Shown here one piece after another: positions 58,544 to 64,000 of a stretch of DNA of 64,000 nucleotides; position 1 is the first letter of the stretch; each line of letters opens with the position of its first letter. Source of the DNA: Elgaria multicarinata webbii (Eukaryota > Chordata > Lepidosauria > Squamata > Anguidae). Under the pieces are notes generated by a model, which saw nothing but the letters and a program-made list of their open reading frames with translations, did no database searches and was not told the DNA's origin. The position numbers were made by a program, and so were the translations under genes. The DNA lies in the NCBI RefSeq assembly GCF_023053635.1, contig NC_086182.1:37242001-37306000 (forward strand). The letters are read 5' to 3'.

Positions 58544-60589
58544 GCAGAGAGCCCATCAGCCTCCTGGGCCTGGTCCTTGGCATCAGCCTCTCTCTCTTCA
58601 TCCTGGGCATCCTGGCCTATGCCCTCGCCAGGTGGTACCGGGAAGGACAGTGCTGGCACAGTAAGTAGGCAGCGTGGTGATCCACTCCCTACGTGAGAGG
58701 CGGGTGAGTGGGGGTGGTAAGGCCTTGAGCCAGGTGGGCAGGGAAATGGATGCCCAGTTTGCCCAGGACAGGGCTGGGCTTCCACAGCTGCTGTGGGCAG
58801 GCACTGGGCCTGCCCACCATCTCCTGCTCAGCTGTGGACTTCCTTTCCGTCAGAAGGACATCTGTGGGAGAACCTTCTGGAAGACTGCCCTGTTTGGGGT
58901 CTAGCTTTTCACGGCTGAGCTTGAGGAGGTGAGCAGGAATGTTCATGGCCACACTTTACAGTCTTAGGAAATGAGGCTACTTCTGTTTCCCCATCTGCTT
59001 CCTAGCAAGCGAGCCAACCTCAGTCTCTCTTGAAGATAAAACATGTAAAGTCTTTCTGCTAAGGAGTCCTGACGACTGGCCGCTTCTGACAAATTGTCTG
59101 GTGAAATCTTACCATCAATGTTTAGCAGCCCCAAGGCTGGCAAAGGAGGAGGAGGAGGAGGAGGAACAGTGGCGCAAGCAGCAAATGTTCCACTACCCAG
59201 CTGTGAGAGCCGAGCAGGGCTCCGTCCGGCTGTCAAAAGACCAGTGGCGACAACAGGGAAACTTCCTCCTGGTCACGCCGCTCTGCTGGGACTGACTCAC
59301 CTTGGGGGGATTTGCCTGCCTGCCTGGGTATTTTTTTTAACCTGGCAAGTGGAGGATGGAGAAGCTGAGCCACGTAGAGATGGGGAGGTTCCCACAAAAT
59401 TCCCAGGACTGTCTGGGGCCATCTGAGGTTCTGGTGCTTTTCATTGTGAAGTGGTCCATGGCTGAAACCAGCAAGTTTCAATCATGCAGCCACATAACTG
59501 TCCTGTCCCTCCCTGGCTGGTTGGCCCGTGGGCCTGTGTCCTGAAGAAGGGTTGCATCTGTGACTGCTGTGGCTCAGGGCCTCTTCTTTTCTCTTCCAGG
59601 GCCTAATTTTGTCTTCAACCTTTACCACATCCGGTAAGTAAAAAATGTGCACCTGCACCCACCTGCGCAAGCACCCCCACCCACCCACCTCCACCCCATA
59701 CTGTATTGCAAGCCTCTCTGGCCCTTGCATGAGCCATGCTCGTAGAATTTGACTATGTGCCTACTGCTGGCCCATGCAGGTTGCCCCTGGCTCCTCTGCA
59801 GGTGGGGCATTTGCCATCAGGCAGAGGGAGGTGGCTGAGTTGGGTTTCAGGAAAGGGCAGCAAACATTGGATAGTTCACTAATGATAATTCTGGGATGTT
59901 TGCTGCCCAGGTGGCAGGGGTGGGGGGGAGAGGCACTCGTGGGATTTTCTGCCCCAGGTGCCAAAGTAACTCCTTAGGTTGGCCCTGAGACAGGGAGGAG
60001 GGAGAGGATGGGGAGCCCTTGAGGAGCAGGGCCTCCAAGCTGGCCACACCTGCCTGAGGGTGAGTCTCTGCAGTAAACCCAGGCAAGAGCAACTGCGGCT
60101 ACGACTCAGCCCTCTGGGAGGCTTAAGACCTTGTGTTCCCTTTTGTCAGCCGAGGATGGTTTAACGCAATGCACCATCTTTACCTGGGTTGCATCTCTGC
60201 CCAATGGCAAAACTACCATCTGTTGCAGGCTTCCCCAAGCTGATGCTCTCCAGGCATTTTGGACTTCAAATCCCATCAGCCCCAGGCAGCATGGTCAATG
60301 GTCAGGAATGCTGGGAGTTGTTGCCCCAAACATCTGAAGGGCACGAGTAGCTGGGGAAGGTTGGTCTACTGGTGTGTGTGTGTCAAGGTGCTTTAGGCCA
60401 GGAAAGAAGAGGAGCTCCTCCATGGCTCCATCCAGCCCATCAGTCTGTCTGTCTGTCTGTCTGTCTGTCCTTGTCACTTTTAGGAACCTGAAATCTGTGC
60501 AGGTGGAGCTGGCCCCTCCCTTCACCATCAGCGGCTCCATGCGCGAAGCAGGAGGGAGCTACATGCGCTTCCACGACAGTGCCACATAG
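58544..60589 (+). CDS. SMIM35: SMIM35-like small single-pass membrane protein, three 3' exons (first exon not found)
   Basis: Exons 58544-58660, 59600-59633 and 60484-60589 have strong acceptors (TTTCTCTTTCTCCAG, TTTTCTCTTCCAG, CACTTTTAG) and GTAAGT donors, and join in phase to an 84-residue stretch plus one split N-terminal codon. It begins REPISLLGLVLGISLSLFIL, a hydrophobic membrane segment running into GILAYALARW. A short cytoplasmic or lumenal part follows (YREGQCWHRPNFVFNLYHIR), then NLKSVQVELAPPFTISGSMR and the end MRFHDSAT. Position and strand, next to the 5' end of TMPRSS4 and opposite to it, are those of human SMIM35 (formerly TMPRSS4-AS1, about 83 residues). I cannot recite the human sequence in full, so the symbol rests on synteny, size and architecture. 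The initiator exon, which must end in phase 1, is missing. Function is unknown. Confidence 0.68.
60230..60361. mobile_element. Palindromic MITE-like element in the last SMIM35-like intron
   Basis: Imperfect inverted halves: CTTCCCCAAGCTGATGCTCT then CCAGGCATTTTGGACTTC at the left; CCAAACATCTGAAGGGCACG then AGTAGCTGGGGAAGG at the right. Same general family as 25171-25268. Confidence 0.6.
60442..60469 (+). repeat. (GTCT)n microsatellite
   Basis: Six to seven TCTG units immediately before the acceptor of the last SMIM35-like exon, where they form part of its pyrimidine-rich tract. Confidence 0.92.
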
Positions 60590-61735
60590 GACTGGGAGCT
60601 GCGCCATCGCCCCCTTCTTCCCCAAGCGTGTGCCAGCCATCTCTGGGGCCAGTTTGGAAGCTGCCATGTGCGGAGGTGTTGGGCAGCTGCTCGGGCAGGG
60701 GCAGCGTGGGCTGTGGCCTTTCCCCTGAGGGTGGAGCTGGCCCAACCTCCTCTCTTCACAGTTGATGTGGCCCAAGTGTTTTTCCCTGTGTAGTTTTGAA
60801 GGACCTTTTGAGCTGCTCTTGGCACTTTGTAAGAGGCAGCACTCCCTTGAAGTAGCCTCCAAATAACCATGAATGAGGAGACGGGCCTCCTGGCTGCTTG
60901 AGGACACGGACCAGAGCCGCTGGGTAGTTCTGGGCAGCCATGCCTGGAACCAGATAAGACCAGAGATGTATAGTCCACCCCTCTCCGGATCTGTGTGGCT
61001 GCTCTGTGTGGCAAGCTGCAGAATTGCAGGTCGTAGCATCTGCTTATGTCGGTAGTTCCCTCAGGTTCATGCCTGGCCCCAGGCTGCCCATTGGGACAGG
61101 AAGGGCTATAAGAAGACTTCCTGTTTCCATTGAACCACACCTGAGCAGCACGGCCTTCTTGAGTTCTGGTGGGTTCCCAACTATCCTTTGGTCCAGCCCC
61201 ACTGAGACTAGAGGAAGCTCTGTCCCGTCCCACCCCATGGGAGGGTGGGCAGCTGTGGTGTGGTGGCTCTGCTTTTCAAAAGGGCCCAGGGCAGCTCCTG
61301 GCACCTCCCATTAAACCAGGCCATGGATAGCAGTGCTGAGACCACACTTCCCACTCCAGCCCACTCTAGCCACCCAGGTCTGCTCTGGTCTGGGGGTCAT
61401 CCTTGGCTTTGCAGAAAGTGCCAGCTAGGAGCCCCTTTGCCTTGGGAGCCTCCTCAGAATTGCTGTAATGGCCCCTCCATAAGCCCCACTCTGGGAGGGT
61501 GAGCTTGGTGGGAGTCCTGTGTGACTCTTGACAGTTCAGTTGAGGCTGGAGGCTCAGCTCAGGGGCCACTTCCTGAATGGGTCTTTGCATAACATGCAAA
61601 CCAACTTCCTCCATTGCACTGTGTGTTAATTGGGGAAATGCGCATGGCTGTGGAGTTTCTTCTTGGCCACTTCTGGAGCCCCTTGTTTAGAGGAAGTTCA
61701 CTTCCAGGTTATTAATAAAACTTTTAGCTGGAAAG
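60590..61735 (+). other. SMIM35: Probable 3' untranslated region of the SMIM35-like gene
   Basis: From the TAG stop to just past the AATAAA at 61714. No repeat recognised. Confidence 0.5.
61714..61719 (+). terminator. SMIM35: Candidate poly(A) signal of the SMIM35-like gene
   Basis: AATAAA in GGTTATTAATAAAACTTTTA, the first clear hexamer on the + strand after the stop codon. Confidence 0.5.
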
Positions 61736-61739
61736 TTTT

Positions 61740-63300
61740 ATCTGGGGAGGTTCATAAGAAGTTGTGGCTTGCCAGGCCAGTGGAAAGGAGCAAAGCCTCC
61801 CCACTTCCCGTGTGAGAGAGTGCTGGTTGGGGCCAGTCGCGGGACTCAGCCTGCAACCTGCTTCTTTGGGGAGCTGAGAAACCACAGGACTGTGAGAGGA
61901 AATGCCTTCTCTCCCACCCACCCCGCCCTCACCAGTCTCTGTTCTCACTCGAGAGAGCAGGCCCAAGGCAACAACAGCATGCAATGAGAAGTGAAGGCGA
62001 ATCCTCTCAGAGTTTTAAAGATTTCAAATCCATCTTGAAAAGCAGGGGAACATCATCAATAGGACAAGACGCAACCAGGGGGCTGCCTAGATGCTCCAAA
62101 ATCCCCGCCGTGGCTGTGCGTTGGCACCTTGTCAGTTGTATGGTGCAGCTGCCGGCTTGCAGCCATCGTGGGGATTTCCCGGGAAGCTGCAAGGTAGAAG
62201 CAGTCAGGGATTTCCTTTTTTTTTTGCTAGAGCGAGGCAAATATGTCGCATTGGCCATCTGACCTTGCTCTGGCACAGTGGCGGAGGCGTTCCCGGGTGG
62301 GTGGTTGCTGCCTGCCAGGGCAGGGGCAGGAGGGGGGCTGGTGAGCCAAATGGCCTTCAGAAAGCCCGTGTCCTCCCTCTGCGTCAGGATTACCCGCTGC
62401 CACCCTGCAGCAGAGAAAGTGCAGGGTTTCCTTAAATGTGGCGGCAACTTGGCACAGACTAGGCAGAGCTCAGGCTGTGAATTTGGCCCACGGGGTGGAG
62501 CCCATTCCTCATGCCAGAGCAACTCCGCCCTCAGGATGGCCATGGAACTGCCTCCCTTGGAGACTGGAGGCTGGGCTCAGCTGGACACCTGTGGGTCAGG
62601 CTGCTGGTCAGGCTGGGGTTGCTGCTTGCGCTTCAGAGGAGGGCTTTGGAGCAGCTGGTCATTGGGCTGATGGAGGGCCAGAAATTATGGACAGGATGGA
62701 GAACAACAGTGCTGGGACTCCCCTGCAGGGCCCTTGCCACCCACCCCACATGCACACTTTTGAAGGCTCCCTGGTGAAACGCTGAAGGCCCAAATTCACA
62801 TAGGCACAAAACTGAGTTCAAGAATATAGCCAGACTTTAACAAGAATTTAACAGTAATTACTGCTAATTGTCTTAACCAAAAAGAAAAAAAGAGGATCCC
62901 AGTCTTCAGGGGTGGCTTCATTCAGAGCCAGCTGCAAAGCAAAACCGCACTGTGATAACCAAGGGAGGGACTTTCCTTGCATAAACACCACCCCTGCCCT
63001 GCTGCTTTGGCTCGGGGGCTGGCAACGCAGGTTGCAGCAGAAGGAGGTGGTGGTGGTGGTGGAGGACCAGGCTGCATGACTTCAGCCAGTATCTGAACTC
63101 CATGCCGCCAGAAAATCAGGAGCACAAGGAAAGGGCTAGGATGGAATGCTTCTCCCTGAAGTGCTCCCATACTCTTTGCAGGTAGAGGTTTCTTTTTAAA
63201 TGCATTAGGCATGTTCCAAATTGGTTTCCCCACCTGCCCTCTGAAGCAGTACAGTCTATCCTGCCATCTCATTCTGCCACCCGTGCAGGCTCAGGTAATC
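61740..63300. other. Intergenic stretch without recognised gene
   Basis: No exon-like sequence or assigned repeat. A (GGT) run stands at about 63046-63062. Confidence 0.35.
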
Positions 63301-63309
63301 ACTGCCACA

Positions 63310-63585
63310 AAATGCAGGGGTGGCCACCACTTGGACAGCTTTAAAAGGAGAGGAGACAAATTCATGCAGAAGGCCATCATCAATGGCTACTAGTCACAGT
63401 GGCTGTATGCTGCCTTCAGTATGGCACAGCTTGGTCTTTCAGCCATTGGGGAACATAAGCAGCTGCAGTCATGTCCTGTTGTGGGCTTCCCAGCAGGGCA
63501 TCTGGGTGGTCATTGTGGGAACTGAATGCTGGACTAGATGGATTCCCTTGGGTCTGGCTCTTATGTTCTCATCTACCCCTTCAAA
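63310..63585 (+). mobile_element. LINE 3' tail (CR1/L2-like)
   Basis: CACTTGGACAGCTTTAAAAG, ATCATCAATGGCTACTAGTC, GAATGCTGGACTAGATGG and GGCTCTTATGTTCTCA are in the order expected for this LINE tail. Confidence 0.8.
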
Positions 63586-63911
63586 CTGGGGCAAAAACTT
63601 GCCTTTGAACATGATCCCAGAGGGAGGGAGGTGGCTGTTAGCCAATTGGGACAAGAATAAGGCAGTGGTCCCCATCCTCTAGGTATCAGTGGCAAAAGAA
63701 GTCACCCGTGGCTGTGGGGGCACAACCTAGGCAGGGCCTCCAGGCTGGCAGCTTCCTCTCCTGACAACCAACGGAGCCCCTGGGCCGCTGCCACTGCTGC
63801 CCCCCTGCCTTTGGCTGCCTCTTGCCAGCCAGTTCTGCAGCAGGCAGGCAGTGTGGTCAGGGGGTGAGGCATCTCTGCCATTGAAGCCACAACAGCCGGC
63901 TCATCGATGGC

Positions 63912-63963
63912 TTTATTCCAACATGAAGCTCTCAAGTGGAACGTGGCACAATATTATTTTATT
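63912..63963 (-). terminator. Possible poly(A) signals of a minus-strand gene entering from beyond the window
   Basis: Two minus-strand AATAAA hexamers (TTTATT at 63912-63917 and 63958-63963). In human the next gene is IL10RA in the same orientation as TMPRSS4, so these could mark its 3' end. No IL10RA coding sequence is present, so this is weak. Confidence 0.25.
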
Positions 63964-64000
63964 AAATACACTAAATGCATTGATGAAAGCCTTTCACCCT

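Overview
The window reads as nuclear DNA of a reptile, most likely a squamate (lizard or snake). It holds five multi-exon vertebrate genes with GT-AG introns, CpG-rich promoters, CR1 and L2-clade LINE pieces, tRNA-derived SINEs and many long microsatellites. The repeat flavour (CR1 tails ending in ATTCTATGATTCT and the ACTAGATGGACC type LINE tails) is what I know from squamates; species cannot be named from sequence alone.

The genes match the block on human 11q23.3. On the + strand, in order: MPZL3 (490-4757, 6 coding exons), SCN2B (12435-14927, 4 coding exons), SCN4B (23713-34877, 5 coding exons). On the - strand: TMPRSS4 (52617 down to 39888, 13 coding exons, convergent with SCN4B). On the + strand again: a small single-pass membrane protein that I take to be SMIM35 (three exons found, 58544-60589, first exon not found). 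The last few hundred bases may touch the 3' end of the next - strand gene, by synteny IL10RA. JAML, which sits between MPZL3 and SCN2B in human, was not found. I joined every exon by hand from acceptor and donor sites; all phases close. The predicted lengths are 232, 213, 226 and 438 residues, against about 235, 215, 228 and 437 in human.

Functionally, SCN2B and SCN4B are the covalently linked beta subunits of voltage-gated sodium channels. MPZL3 is a single-Ig adhesion-type protein of the same fold and with nearly the same exon plan. TMPRSS4 is a type II transmembrane serine protease with an LDL-receptor class A, a scavenger-receptor-like and a trypsin domain.

Between genes lie: CR1 and other LINE debris (7.7-11.9 kb); an unexplained CpG island (18.2-19.4 kb); the SCN4B CpG island (about 23.5-24.3 kb); an 8.9 kb first intron of SCN4B carrying a good minus-strand CR1 copy; LINE tails inside TMPRSS4 introns; and a second unexplained CpG island (53.3-54.6 kb) between TMPRSS4 exon 1 and the SMIM35-like exons. 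I found no rRNA, tRNA gene, CRISPR array, LTR element or microbial-type operon. The most interesting leads are the reptile SMIM35-like gene, the two orphan CpG islands, the apparent absence of JAML, a perfect 15-bp hairpin in SCN2B intron 1, and a LINE end that abuts a TMPRSS4 splice donor.
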